Assembly: GCA_025175895.1 (NCBI GenBank)
Contig: CM045997.1
Coordinates: 107,060,479 to 107,124,478, forward strand
DNA: 64,000 nt
From: Wurfbainia villosa
Taxonomy: Eukaryota; Streptophyta; Magnoliopsida; Zingiberales; Zingiberaceae
Reading direction: 5' to 3'
Part shown: positions 1 to 11,700 of the stretch, piece by piece
Position numbering within the stretch: position 1 is the first letter of the stretch
Layout of the letters: each line of letters opens with the position of its first letter
Notes under the pieces: generated by a model
Seen by the model: only the letters and a program-made list of their open reading frames with translations
What the model was told of the DNA's origin: nothing
Database searches by the model: none
Program-made: the position numbers and the translations under genes

Positions 1-884
1 CCCCCTAAAGGCTTGCTCTCCCTTGACCATTACACCAACAATGTCCTTGGGAAGTCTCTAAGCCAATAGGAACTCTAAACCATCAAAATTAAGGTTAAAA
101 GTTCAAACATGAACTCTCCCCACCTTAAATTTGATACAAACCCTAAACCATTTTCCTAATCCATATCGAATGGATTTTCACCCTTTATAATGCTTCCCAA
201 AGCATATCCTAGGGTTAGGAGTGGTTAAGGACCTTAACCGCAACTGAACACGGGTTAACCAAACCTAGTTTTCCCAAAATCAGACAATCAGTCGAGTGAT
301 TCAGATATCAGTCGACTGACACCCTCATCAGTCGACTGCCACCCAGGGCAGTTGATTGATAACTGAAATTTCCGAATTTCAGTTATTAGAATCGAATTTC
401 AAAAAATCATAAATAATTATACGTATATCAAAAAATCACGAAATTTGGTATGTATAATACCTATGACCAATAAAATGGGTGAAAAATATTTAAAAATTAT
501 TTTACCCATAAAATAGTGAAATTGATACAAAACTCAAAACCATTGAAATTTTCAATGTTTTGACCCTATCTTGTATCAACTCCATCAATGGTGATTGCTA
601 TCAAAAGATAGACTTCACCAAGGTTTTTCAAAATAATTTTAAAACATTTTCAAAACCTTATTTTGGATCATATTCCTTGGGCTCAATGTACATGACTTGT
701 ACACAAGCTTTCCCAATGATCCAGTAATGAAATTAGATGAGTTATAGTCCATCTAGATGCAAAAACTATGCACCTTGAACTCAACTCATATCCTAGCATC
801 TCACATGTATCTAGGGTGTATAAATACACATACATGTCAATTAGATGTGAGATGTGAGTTTTGTTCTCCCTAAACTAGGGTTTG

Positions 885-1991
885 TGTTGGATCGAAGCGG
901 ATCGCTAGAGGGGGGGGGGTGAATAGCGATAAACCTTTTTTTTCTTCGTTCGATAAAACCGGAGTAGATAATTAATTGCAGCGGAAAGATAAGCAATAAA
1001 TAAAGGAGACAAATATTTTTACTTGGTTCGTAGCCTTCAGCTACTACTCCAAGGCCCTAGCGGTCCTTGACCACGTACGGAGGGCAAAAACACTAAAGAA
1101 CTCCTCCCCGTTAGAGGTAGGAGTTTAATCGATACAAGTGAAGCACAAAGCTTGAGGTAGAGGGACACTCCCCTCTCCTCGTTACGATAAAAGCTCCGAG
1201 AAATGAAAGTACTAAACTGAAATAAAAACTTTAACCGACGTAATAAAATGAAAACAAATAAACCTAGACGTCGGAGAAGAAGCAATTCATTGTCGGAAAG
1301 TTGTAGCTTGGCGGAGGCTTTTGGAAGCTTAGAATTGATGAAGAAACCCTAGGATTTGCCCCTCCTTTTATAGCCTTTGAGCCCCTTTTCGAGAGGAACT
1401 TCACCCAATAGAGTTTTGGCACATGGCTCCTTGAAAAATGATGATAAGGCTTGACTCCTCGAGGCTGATCCTTGACCATCAGTCGACTGATGGCCATCAT
1501 CAGTCGACTGATGGTAGCATCAGTCGAATGCTAACCTCCGGCAGTCGACTATTGGACGGCAGTCGAGTCCTCCAAGCTGGCAGTCGACTGATGCTAGATG
1601 CAAGGCAAAGTTAGCTTAACAAAAACATTATTTTGACGGCCTCCGACCATCGAATCTCGACCTAGACCACTTGTAGGATGTCTTTGGTCAGATCTATGCT
1701 TAAGATCATCCCCGTAAAAAGGATACGACCTTACTTACGCTCGCACACACGAGCTTACCTCGATACTCACTGTGTTGCTTTTGCTTCCGGCCTTCCACTC
1801 GGCTCCCTCCGAAGTCACTCGAGTGTCGCCCAACCACCGCGGCATCCTCCGGGTGTCGCTAGCCTTCAGCTCCAGCTATAGCAATTTTCTGCACACTCGA
1901 TTCAGCTCGTGAGATAACGACATGAGTTTAACTTTGTATCGTTTGCTATAATCAAAACTCAAGTTCGACTTAGGTGCCTACTGCACCAACA
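885..1991 (-). mobile_element. Solo LTR of SIRE-like family G
   Basis: This 1107-bp unit starts TGTTGGATCG and ends CACCAACA. It closely matches the LTR at 32603-33715. It is flanked by GTTTG (880-884) and GTTTC (1992-1996), a TSD with one mismatch. Element A has the uninterrupted sequence at the equivalent place (around 41560), which confirms an insertion. There is no interior, so it arose by LTR-LTR recombination. On the minus strand a TATA box (GGCTATAAAAGG, 1364-1375) is visible. Three exact CAGTCGACTG palindromes lie at 1490-1590. Confidence 0.85.
1364..1375 (-). promoter_or_regulatory. Putative LTR TATA box (family G solo LTR)
   Basis: Minus strand reads GGCTATAAAAGG, a near-consensus plant TATA box placed mid-LTR as expected for a U3/R boundary. 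The equivalent site in the G2 LTR (near 33101-33112) has decayed to a TTTAAAAG form. Confidence 0.5.
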
Positions 1992-2596
1992 GTTTCATGT
2001 ATTTTTTTAAGGCAACTCTACTTGATTCCCTTATAAATGGGACTCCAAGCCATGCCATTGTCCTTAAATCAATTTTAATCAATTAAATGCATGAAATGAT
2101 CATGGCATAATAATAGCAAAAATAAAACATGGCCAATGATCATGATGTTATGGCATATGATATAAAACTAAAGCACATGACATTTAATCCTAATTTCTAA
2201 ATATGATCATGACATATAACTGATGAAAATAAACATGATGTCATGTCATGGCATATGGCAAACAAATCATGGCAAATAAAAAGTATAGGTATAGTAATAT
2301 CTAAATTTTAATATTAATTGCCATTTGATATAATTAGATATATTTTGCCATATTTCATTAATCTCCCTAGTATGCCAAACACCCAAAATGGCACACTAAC
2401 CTCTAAACGTAAATTGTGCCAATTTGATCATTTTATCAAGCTTCTCAAGTAATATTGACACATCCTAAAATCTTTTAGGATTTGATTCAAATCTATTTCC
2501 AAGGTAACCATAACCTTGAAAATAACCTAAAGTGCCACCTTTGCCATGGTTGAGTTAACTACCCATCCAATCAAGGTTGGCACACCCTAACCCCAT

Positions 2597-4273
2597 CTAG
2601 CGTGAATCAATCACGCTCTTAGGAACCCAAAACCTATTTGAGCTTCTAGGGTTTACTAGGTATTCCTTAGGGATAACCTCCCTAGATACCCTCCTAGGCT
2701 TGTTAGCCTTGGTCATTTGGGTCTTGCCATGGTTGACTCTAGGGGTAACTCCCCTTGCAACCTTCTTAGTGGCTTCCCTAGGTTTCCTTGAAACCCTAGC
2801 CACTAGGCACAACATTTGGTCAACCTTAGGGATGACTTCCCTATTGACCTTGGTCTTCCTAGACCTAGTTTGTGTTCCATAATCAAATGGAACACTATGG
2901 TAAGCCACCTTAGGCTTAGGTTTTTGACCCAAACCTTTCTTGCCCTTGGTTGACTTTTGTCTTTTGGGTCCTAGATGTTGACTTTGACTTTTGGACCTTT
3001 GACTTTGACCATTAGACCCTTGAAATTGATTTTGCATATTCCTAAGGGTCTTTTCTAGTTTTTCAAGCCTTGACCTCAAGGCTTGGTTCTCTAATTCTAA
3101 TTGCCCAATTTTAGAATTTTGATTTAATCCTTAGGCATAGTTCTTTCTAGGCATATGCCTAGTCCATTTAGGGTTAAAACCTAGGTGTTCTCCTATTTTC
3201 TTGATAGATTCCCTAGGTAAAATATTTATAGGGACATTAGTCCCAAATTTCTCCTTATTTCCTAAGTGGACATTCTTAGCTCCTAAACAAAAATACTTGT
3301 TCCTATTAGCATGCTTTTCATAAATTGCAAGAGAATTAAAATTCCTAGCATGCTTTTTGACATTAAACCTAGAAGAATGAGCATTATTGAAATGATATAC
3401 CTTAGGGTTTGCCTTAGTAGCTCCCCCTACTTGTGATGCTCCTTCTTGGGTCTTTTTGCTCCCCTTAGGACATTGATTTCTATAATGTCATTTTGAATTG
3501 CACTTGAATCATATGATGTGCTCCTTGCCTTTAGGTGTTGGGGAATCGGCGTCCTTGACTTTTAGTGCCGGTGGAGCTTTCCTAATCTTCTTTGGGCACT
3601 TGCTCTTGCAGTGCCCATACTCCCTACACTCAAAACATATTATATGAATTTTATTTGAAATTAGAGTGTTTGAGTTACCTAGGGTAGTGGTGGAGTTCTC
3701 TTGAGCTTGCTCTTCCTCTCTACCGGATATAGATGGTTCTTCTTGTTGCTCTGGTGTTGAGGATGCTCTCTCCTCCCCCTCAATCCTAGAGGTGGAGGTC
3801 TCCTCCAATTCTTCCACTTTCTCTTCCTCCTTGGATGTTGATGGTCTCTCAACCTCCAAGTCCTCACTTCCTTGTGAGGATGATGTGTTTGCCTCTTCGG
3901 TCCCTTCCTCTTGGACCGGTGATGTACTTTCATGGAGCTTTGCCACTTGGCTCCATAGCTCCTTGGCATCTACATAATTTCCTAACATGCACAAGATATT
4001 GTTAGGTATTAAATCGATTAAAAACTTCAATACCTTATCATTTTTCTCGAAGGCTTGGACTTGCTCTTCGGTCCTTCTCTTCTTCTTAAGGAACCCTCCC
4101 TTTGGTCCTATCGGAGAGCTATATCCCTTTATTAAAATTGACCATTCTTCGAAGTCCCTCATCATTAGGAAGTCTTCGATCCTTGCCTTCCATTGTCTAA
4201 ACCCTTCTTGTCCATAGAAGGAATAGGGAATTGGGGTGTTGATGTCCCATCCCAATGGTTCTTCCATCTTCAC
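2597..4273 (-). pseudogene. gag: Degraded gag of element F
   Basis: Two recognisable blocks remain. The N-terminal block (4273 to 3509, 254 codons) has the capsid-like start MKMEEPLGWDINTP, an acidic Ser/Glu-rich linker, and one zinc knuckle CFECREYGHCKSKC near 3600-3640. The C-terminal block (3079 to 2597) ends in NPRSSNRFWVPKSVIDSR and a stop, identical to the ends of the gag ORFs of A and B. Between them the second knuckle is broken (the C-x-H pattern near 3480-3500 is interrupted by a stop) and the frame is lost several times. The full-length relatives are 526-574 residues. No pol follows. It would have encoded the particle structural protein of a non-autonomous retroelement. Confidence 0.8.
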
Positions 4274-4326
4274 CCTCTAGCTTCTTTGTCTTAGCTCCCG
4301 GTGGTTTGTCCGTAGAAGAGCCCCGG

Positions 4327-4338
4327 GCTATGATACCA
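4327..4338 (-). other. Primer-binding site, tRNA-iMet type (element F)
   Basis: Minus strand reads TGGTATCATAGC, one mismatch from the plant initiator-tRNA-Met complement TGGTATCAGAGC. It lies 2 bases from the LTR edge at 4341 and fixes the element's orientation. Confidence 0.8.
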
Positions 4339-4825
4339 ATTGTAGGAGATTTGTGGCCGCTAGAGGGGGGTGAATAGCGTCGTGCACGTATGATGATGGA
4401 ATTCTTTCGCAGTTATCTCTACAATTTCGTTAGCGTGAAGTGGAATAGTAATGAAAGCAATAACGAAATAAACAACAATGCAAACACACGGATATAACAT
4501 GGTTCGGAACCGAACGGTTCATACTCCACGGATTGGGTTCGTACGAACCCTAGCGATGCCAATCACACACCACTATGATAAACACTCCTTCTCGACACAA
4601 GTCGGAGGCGGAGAAACCTCGTACAATATGATTACAACAATAATAAAAATGCTAAAAGCAAATACAATGAAATACAAAGTAATACAAGTAAAGAAAACAC
4701 TTTACAAATGCTCTTGAATGCTTGATCACTAGGTTGATTGAGTAGCACTTGGAGAACCTGAATTGCAGCAACAACTCGCCCCAAATCGCCTCAAAGAACC
4801 CTTGTTTTTTCCTCCATCATGAGCT

Positions 4826-4834
4826 CCTTATAAA
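4826..4834 (-). promoter_or_regulatory. Putative LTR TATA box (element F)
   Basis: Minus strand reads TTTATAAGG immediately upstream of the conserved GAGCT. The same position holds TATATATGG in A, TATAAATGG in B and CATAAAAGG in E. Confidence 0.45.
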
Positions 4835-4859
4835 GCTTCAACTTGTGTTGGAAAAAGTC

Positions 4860-5215
4860 GATCAGTCGACTAATCGGGACCATCAGTCGACTGATGCCAC
4901 TGTTGTCGTGAGACAACGGTTAGATCCACGCTGGATAAGTCCAACGGATCTATCATCAATCGACTGATGATGACCATCAGTCGACTGGTCAAGCCTCTAC
5001 TCGACTGCTGGCCGCAGCAGTCGAGTGAGACCCCATTCTGTAGCCAATTCCTCGAGCATCAGTCGATTGATCACACGATCAGTCGACTGCTCGAGCCATC
5101 AGTCGACTGACCACCTCTGGCAGTCGACTGATAGGCCACTTCCCGTAGTCAAACCCTTGTTGACTGAGGCCAGTTGACTGCCAAATGGCACCAGTCGACT
5201 GGCACACCTCAAACA
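4860..5215. repeat. Cluster of CAGTCGACTG palindromes in LTR F
   Basis: Six exact copies of the 10-bp palindrome plus several one-base variants (CAGTCGACTA, CAGTCGATTG, CAATCGACTG) occur at irregular spacing in about 350 bp of U3. Many are extended to ATCAGTCGACTGAT. The reading frames through it translate to repeated Q-S-T-D or S-R-L peptides, which are a by-product. Confidence 0.85.
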
Positions 5216-5380
5216 TGAGGTTTTAACCCAAGTATGATTTCCCCATACTTGCTAGACTACCCATAGCCTAGACCTAAGCCTTCTAGCCACCTCCATCAGC
5301 CTCACACCTCTCGAATCCCTCCAAGTCATCCATGACTTGTTCATCCATTGTGCTAGCTTCCAGGTGCTTCCATCGGCTAT

Positions 5381-5735
5381 GTCATGCTAACGGTGCCTAC
5401 ACCGCCAAGGCACATTGGACTTACGCCGCTAAGACTCCGCTTGGACTTTACGCCGCCAACCATTGGACTTATGCTGCCAAGACTTCACCCTTGGACTTTA
5501 CGCCGCCAATATCAAACCCCTTGGACTTCTCAAATGCCAAGACTCAAGCTTGGACTTTCCCTTGCCAACCCATGTTGGATTTTCCATGCCAAGACCATGC
5601 TTGGACTTTCCCAAATGCCAAGTGCCCCACTTGGACTTTCCATGCCAAGTATCCAGGACTTGGACTTTCCCAAATACCAAGTGTCCCACTTGGACTTTCC
5701 ATGCCAAGTACCCAAGACTTGGACTTTCCCTTGAC
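5381..5735. repeat. Short imperfect repeats with CTTGG/CCAAG dyads in U3 of LTR F
   Basis: Successive units of roughly 20-40 bp vary around CTTGGACTTTCCATGCCAAG. They start with GACTTTACGCCGCCAA forms and shift to GACTTTCCATGCCAAG forms. Each unit can fold because CTTGG pairs with CCAAG. The same array is present in LTRs of A (45010-45390) and E (62040-62360). Open frames on both strands here are repeat artefacts. Confidence 0.75.
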
Positions 5736-5830
5736 AATTACATTATCATATGTTTTTGTCGAACATCAAAACATCACTTGAGTCAAACTCGAGTCCTGGT
5801 CAATCGTGACCTGGGCCGATTGCACCAACA

Positions 5831-7960
5831 GATTGGTGGAGTAAAAAATTTATTAAAAAAAAAATATTCTGATATGATAGGGAAAAGCCTTAGATCAGAT
5901 CGTCACACTTTTTACAGCTCGGTATTAGCCGAAGCTATTATCCCCGTGCAATTGCGGAATGGAGTAGGGTTTATGGTAAATACACTATGGAAGATTGGCG
6001 GAGTAAAAAAAATTTATTCTGATATGATAGGGAAAAGCCTTAGATCAGATCGTCACACTTTTTACAGCTCGGTATTAGCCGAAGCTATTATCCCCGTGCG
6101 ATTGCATAATGGAGGAGTAGGGTTTAAGGTAAATACACCTTGGAAGATTGGCGGAGTAAAAAATTTATTCCGATATGATAGGGAAAAGCCTTAAATCAGA
6201 TCATCACACTTTTTACAGCTCGGTATTAGCCGAAGATATTATCCTTGTGCATTTGCGGAACGGAGGAGTCAGGTTTAAGGTAAATACACCTTGGAAGATT
6301 GGCGAAGTAAAAAATTTATTCCGATTTGATAGGGAAAAACCTTAGATCAGATCCTCACACTTTTTACAGCTTGGTATTAGCCGAAGCTATTATCTCCATG
6401 CGGTTGCGAAACGGAAGAGTGGGTTTAAGGTAAATACACGTTGGAAGATTGATGGAGTAAAAAATTTATTCCGATCTGATAAGGCAAAGCCTTAGATCAG
6501 ATCGTCACACCTTTTATGGCTCAGTATTAGCCGAAGCTTTTATCCCCGTGCGGTTGCGGAACGGAAGAGTAGGGTTTAAAGTAAATTCACCTTGGAAGAT
6601 TGGTGGAGTAAAAAATTTATTCCGATCAATAGGGAAAAGCCTTAGATCAGATCGTCACACATTTTATAGCTCGGTATTAGCCAAAGTTATTATCCTCGTG
6701 CAATTGCGAAATGGAGGAGTAGGGTTTAAGGTAAATACACCATGGAAGATTGGCGGAGTAAAAAATTTTATTCCGATCTCATAGGTCAAAGCCTTAGATC
6801 AGATCGCCACACTTTTTACAGCTCGATATTAGCCAAAGCTATTATCCCCGTGCGATTGCAGAATGGAGGAGTAGAGTATAAGGTAAATACACCTTGGAAG
6901 ATTAGCGGAGTAAAAAAATTTTATTCTGATATGATAGGGCAAAGCCTTAGATCAGATCGTCGCACTTTTTATAGCTTGGTATTAGCTAAAGCTATTATTC
7001 CCGTGCGATTGTGGAACGGAAGAGTAGGGTTTAGGTAAATACACCTTGGAAGATTGGCGGAGTAAAAAATTTATTCTGATCTAATAGGGCAAAGCCTTAG
7101 ATCAGATCATTACACTTTTTACAACTCGGTATTAGCCGAAGCTATTATCCCCGTGTGGTTGCGGAACAGAGTAGTAGGGTTTAAGGTAAATACACCTTGG
7201 AAGATTGGCGGAGTAAAAAAATTTTATTCCGATATGATAGGGCAAAGCCTTAGATTAGATTGTCACACTTTTTACAGCTCGGTATTAGCCGAAACTATCA
7301 TCCCCGTGCAGTTGCAGAACGAAAGAGTAGGGTTTAAGGTAAATACACCATGAAAGATTGGTGGAGTAAAATATTTATTCTGATCGTATAGGGTAAAGCC
7401 TTAGATCAGATCGTCACACTTTTTACAACTCGGTATTAGCCGAAGCTATTATCCCTGTGTGGTTGTTGAACGAAGGAGTTGGGTTTAAGGTAGATGCACT
7501 GATGAAGATTGGTGGAGTAAAAAATCATTCCGATCTGACCAGGCGAAGCTCTAGGTCAGATCGTCACTATTTTTTTAGCTTGTCTCTAAGTCAAGCTATT
7601 ATCCCTGTGTGGTTGCGGAATGAAGGAATTGGGTTCAAGGTAGATGCACTGATGAAGATTGACGGAATACCAAATTATTTCGATCTGACTAGGCGAAACC
7701 CTAGGTCAGATCATCACTATTTTTTCGGATTGCCTCTAAGTCAAGCTATTACCCCTGTGTGGTTGCGGAACGGAGGAGTTGGGTTCAAGATAGATGCATT
7801 GATGAAGATTGACGGAATAAAAATTATTATTCCGATATGACCAGGCGAAGTACCAAGTTAGGTCGTCGCTATTTTTTCAGCTTGTCTCCGAGTTAAGCTG
7901 TTATCCTCGTGCAGTGGTGGATCGAAAGGGTTAGACTCAAGTGGTGGACCTGAATAGTTG
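5831..7960. repeat. ~151-bp tandem repeat array, about 14 units
   Basis: Units begin with GATTGGCGGAGTAAAA or variants at 5831, 5993, 6146, 6297, 6447, 6598, 6748, 6900, 7052, 7203, 7356, 7507, 7657 and 7807, so spacing is 150-153 bp apart from the first (162). The last three units form a subfamily (GTAGATGCACTGATGAAGATTG instead of GTAAATACACCTTGGAAGATTG at the junction). After 7960 the repeat fades. Each unit holds a dyad of the form CGATCTGA...TAGATCAGATCG. Open frames run through several units because 150 and 153 are multiples of three, but they break in the 151- and 152-bp units, so coding is unlikely. The array ends abruptly at the insertion of element F. Confidence 0.9.
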
Positions 7961-8282
7961 GGTGTAAGGGAGAAGCATTGCCGAAAGATGATGGAAGTAA
8001 CAAGTCTTGTTTCGATTTGTCCAAAAGGAGCCCGAGGTAAGATTGTCTCTATCTGTTATAGCTGAATTTCATCCCTACATGGGGCTAGACCTAAGGTAAG
8101 AGAAGGTTGCTATGATGGACTTGTGCTAAAGAATCGAAGAGGACGTTGGCATGGGGTTGATGAGTTTCTGTGTTGAGAGGTGGTGCTAGGATATTTTATT
8201 CATCTCGGAAAGTCAGTGTTTAGCAAGATGAGATACATCCTAGCATTTTCCAAAATAAGGGTTTTATTACTATAGGAAGGGG

Positions 8283-8640
8283 TTACATGCATAATTTCTT
8301 AAGGAAAGTACAAAAAATACATCCTAGTATAAGGAAAACTAAGGAGCTTCGGGGATGACTCTCTCTAGAGGTATTGCCGGAGCACGGTGGCGACCTGACA
8401 TGGCGAGAAGTTGTATGATGCAAGACTGGTACATGAACTGGTGTTTTGATAAGGCCCGCTAAGTCACAGCCAGTTCTTGTCGTAGGGAGTAGTTGCGAAT
8501 GGAGGCTGACTGCAGGCACCTCCTCAGGTCCCTCACTAGCTCTTCCATCTCTTATATGCATTGTTGATCTACTGTACATGGCTCAGGAGAAGGAGAGTAA
8601 CTTCCTTGCTCTGATGAGTTTGCCATTTAGAAGGTAGAAG
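8283..8640 (-). pseudogene. Small unrecognised ORF remnants of host element X
   Basis: Minus-strand reading gives a short start MANSSEQGSYSPSPEP, a stop, then a heptad-like stretch MEELVRDLRRCLQSAS, another stop, and an open frame to 8283. No family is recognised. The position between the coiled-coil ORF (22033-32602, minus) and the tandem array suggests a 3' ORF of the same old element. It could equally be non-coding. Confidence 0.3.
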
Positions 8641-8761
8641 AATGGAGGGGTACACAAGTAGAAGGCGGTGTTGGAAGTTTTTATAGAGAAAAAGGGGGTA
8701 TTAATTGGCCCTCTTAGAAAAATGAAGAAAGTAAAGGCCGATAAGATGGGAAGATGTGCGG

Positions 8762-8766
8762 GCAGT
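8762..8766. other. Target-site duplication, left copy (gypsy element)
   Basis: GCAGT, identical to 20848-20852 on the other side of the element. Confidence 0.9.
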
Positions 8767-11700
8767 TGTCACGCCCCGAGAGCATGCCGAGCCGAAAATC
8801 AAACGGACGACATCTCCCCTGTACGTGGCAACATTTCGGGTTAATACAAGGCCCGTAGGCCCACAACAACAACAATATATATATAACAAATAATAGCAGC
8901 GGAAATAAAGTGCGCATACCCACAACATACATAACAAAATATAATATACAGGTGTACTCCACCTGACAAGACCACATCACTAAAACCGTACAAAAACATC
9001 AACACCAAAATAACATCCACAACATAAAAACGAAGTCCAAATATAAACTAAGGTCCATGACATAGGACCAAAATCCCAAAACACAATAAACAAGTCCAAG
9101 CCATAAGAAAAACGAACTCCTCGGGAGACTCGGAAAATGGAGATGGGATGGATCGGTCGGCGCAACTCCAAGTCGTCACGAAGTCGTCTACCTGTTACCT
9201 GGGCGATAGAAAAACCCAGGGTCGGAGGTGGTGAGTAAAACTCAGCAGGTAATCAGAGAAAACATGTAAATATGTATCAATATTACATGTCATTCAACAG
9301 TTTAATCTACTCGTACAACATGTATACATCAGCATAACAATAGATATGCATGCATATACTAAATAAAACTGAACATCAACGATGCTGACATACCTGGCAG
9401 TCAGCTACTCTATCCTGATCCAACCTGGGCATATAATCACATCATAGGGTATAACAGTATAGTACTAACACAGTATCCTAACCTGAGTCAAGGGTATCAC
9501 TGTGAATATCCGATAGGTATACAAATATCAACCTACTACCATACAGGAAATGCAGTATCATGTATGAATATGTACAAACAAATGCAACAAGCATAGTACA
9601 TACAAATGCATCATCAAAGTGAGTATACATATAGATCAGATTCCGTATGTATACTAATCACTATCATCCATATATATATATACACAGCTTATGTATATAT
9701 ATATAACCATATGCAAAACACCGTATGATACGAATGCAAAGATGCATGGTCATGCTCGCCACCCTACTCGCTACCACGACCCCAGTGTGGCCTAGGTGGC
9801 ACGACATGACAACTATCCCGACTCCAGCCGCCACCACTCTTGAGTGACCGAGTTGGGTAGTATGATCAAGTAGCATATGAGCGTAAGTAGCTCGCTATGC
9901 AACGGGTCCTCGGCTGGCCACCGTGACATCGCTAATGAGCGGTCGAGTGCCACGCACCCAGGACAACTGCACGCAACTCCAACAACCATCGTCAATAATG
10001 GTAGAGTGCGGCACAACAAATGCTATGCCCTCACACCAGTTACTCCTCTGGAAGTAACCTGGGAGGCAGGATGACTGACGACTCTCTCTCAACCCCAAGG
10101 GGAGACGATGTCGTCAGTATACATGCAATGACATGAGGGTACTGTCTCACATACAGAACATCTACCCTAGACTCTCTGTTCAACAAAGAGTCACACCCAA
10201 TTGATCAGTACACTCTCTACCCTGTAGAGAGTCATACTCATCTGATCCTGACAAGCTAGGACCATCGGTCCGTAGCGACACACAAACCACGACTCACCTG
10301 ACTATTTACACAACCCGTGGTTGGTAAATAAATATGCAACATATAGGTATGGAACGAGTCCTACATTTAGGGTCATACTTATCCACAAAGGACCTTTTTG
10401 CCAAATTTACATTTTTGGGTCATCCTCCGTACTCTAACATCTACACCCTACTAAACAGTTAGACCTACTTACATCACATCTGTAACTTCTAGATCATGCT
10501 AGGGAACATGTGTTATCCATAATCGAGCACACATATATATCAACGGTAAGTTCAAGCAAACGATAAACAGAGCATGATCAAGGTAATATGAACACCTAAC
10601 ATGTTCATATCTATATCTAAATCTGGAAATCATTACATCTACCCGACCAGTAGGAAATTACCTACCTGCTGTCAATGCGCGTGGTAATAGAGTCCTCACG
10701 TCCGCCGACCAGTCTCGTATCCACGTCCTGCAAATAACATCAATTATCATTCAGTGAGTGCGTACAACAACCATACGAATTTACTACTACGTTATCCACA
10801 TATCCGTATCCCCTATTGAATACGATTTAGAAACCCCAATTAGCCAGACTTGACCATTTATTACCATAATCGACCGAGTTCACAAATCCACTCGCAACAT
10901 AAATAGGGCTTCACCCCAATGCACTATACAGATATAAAATCTGACAACCCTACATGATCAAACCTCGACTCGCAGCCGATCATAGCCTATGAACATCTAC
11001 ATTGACACCCATAGACCCATTTACAATACATCATAGCCAACATCCCTCACATCCCATTTAACACTTCACAACCAACCAAGGCTCCAATTCATAGCCACAA
11101 ACAGCCGGCTCGATCCATCGACCGACAACCCTCGATCAATCTCTCTCATAGCCTCCCCAAAATTCATTTACACCCCTTACAACAATTCAACTACCTTCCC
11201 ACTGATCAAAACTCATGGCAGGCAGTAATTCAAGCAACGACAATTGAAAAGGGATGATCAACCATCTATACCTGCACGGGATCCTGCGGCGATTTTCCCC
11301 CAACACCGCCTGTTTGCCGCCAAGACCTCCGTGCCTAGCCCGGCGAGAGATCACGAATCAACTGCGGCGGACTCCTCCCCAAATCCGATGGTCCTGTTCA
11401 CCGGACAACCGACTGCCCAAAACAACCAAATTTGGTTTTTTAGCCACAGTAAATCCAGAGGACTCCGAAATCCCTCCTACTGTAAGAAAATTCATGCCTT
11501 ACCTTGTTCCAACGTTGATCGACGATGAGAAACCCTAACCGATGACAACCCACCGAAATCTTGCTGCCCAAATCCTCGATTGAGTCACGTTCAACAGAGA
11601 ACACTACGGAAAGGTTTATTCACAACTGAATCCCTTTTTAGATCGAGGAAAACAAGGAAATGGCAGCCCTTACCTCGCTCCAGCAATGAACGGACAGCAC

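Larger units (their letters stand above)
1..5830 (-). mobile_element. Gag-only SIRE-like LTR element F (left end outside window)
   Basis: The right (5') LTR is at 4341-5830. It is preceded on the minus strand by a tRNA-iMet type primer-binding site and a decayed gag. The ~2.6 kb left of gag (1-2596, minus 885-1991) matches the 3' spacer of elements A (from 40681) and B (from 47087) and holds no protease, integrase, RT or RNase H. The LTR ends TGTAGG...CCAACA. The insertion sits at the start of the 151-bp tandem array, so GATTG (5831-5835) is the expected TSD; its partner lies outside the window. Family assignment to SIRE rests on the gag C-terminus and LTR tips and is an inference. Confidence 0.8.
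4341..5830 (-). repeat. 5' LTR of element F
   Basis: 1490 bp, running TGTAGGAG...CACCAACA on the plus strand. It contains, from the PBS side, the G-tract signature (around 4360-4378), a TATA-like site (4826-4834), six exact CAGTCGACTG palindromes (4884-5201), and U3 repeats of the CTTGGACTTTCC...CCAAG type (5381-5735). It closely matches the LTRs of element A in layout. Confidence 0.85.
7961..8766 (-). mobile_element. Host element X, 3' part before the array
   Basis: Unique sequence between the tandem array and the gypsy insertion. It continues at 20853 once the gypsy element is removed. The first ~320 bp (7961-8282) hold no recognisable gene. The rest carries a short decayed minus-strand ORF (see 8283-8640). 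Confidence 0.55.

Noticed and set aside
816..828. TATAAATA on the plus strand in the spacer of F (also near 41498)
   Set aside because: On the strand opposite to the element and lost in B; no transcript or ORF follows, so not called a promoter.
4884..4893. CAGTCGACTG as cloning or adapter contamination (SalI core)
   Set aside because: Occurs with graded variants, irregular spacing and conserved context in independent insertions, so it is native sequence.
5463..6194. Long plus-strand ORF crossing the LTR F / tandem array junction
   Set aside because: It joins LTR mini-repeats to satellite units created by the insertion boundary; no start context and no conserved protein. Chimeric chance frame.
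5831..7960. CRISPR-like regular repeats
   Set aside because: Units are 151-bp end-to-end tandem copies with no spacers, in plant DNA; not a CRISPR array.
9665..9715. (TA)n inverted repeat as a cruciform or origin
   Set aside because: Simple AT microsatellite in the gypsy LTR with similar length in its partner; ordinary low-complexity DNA.
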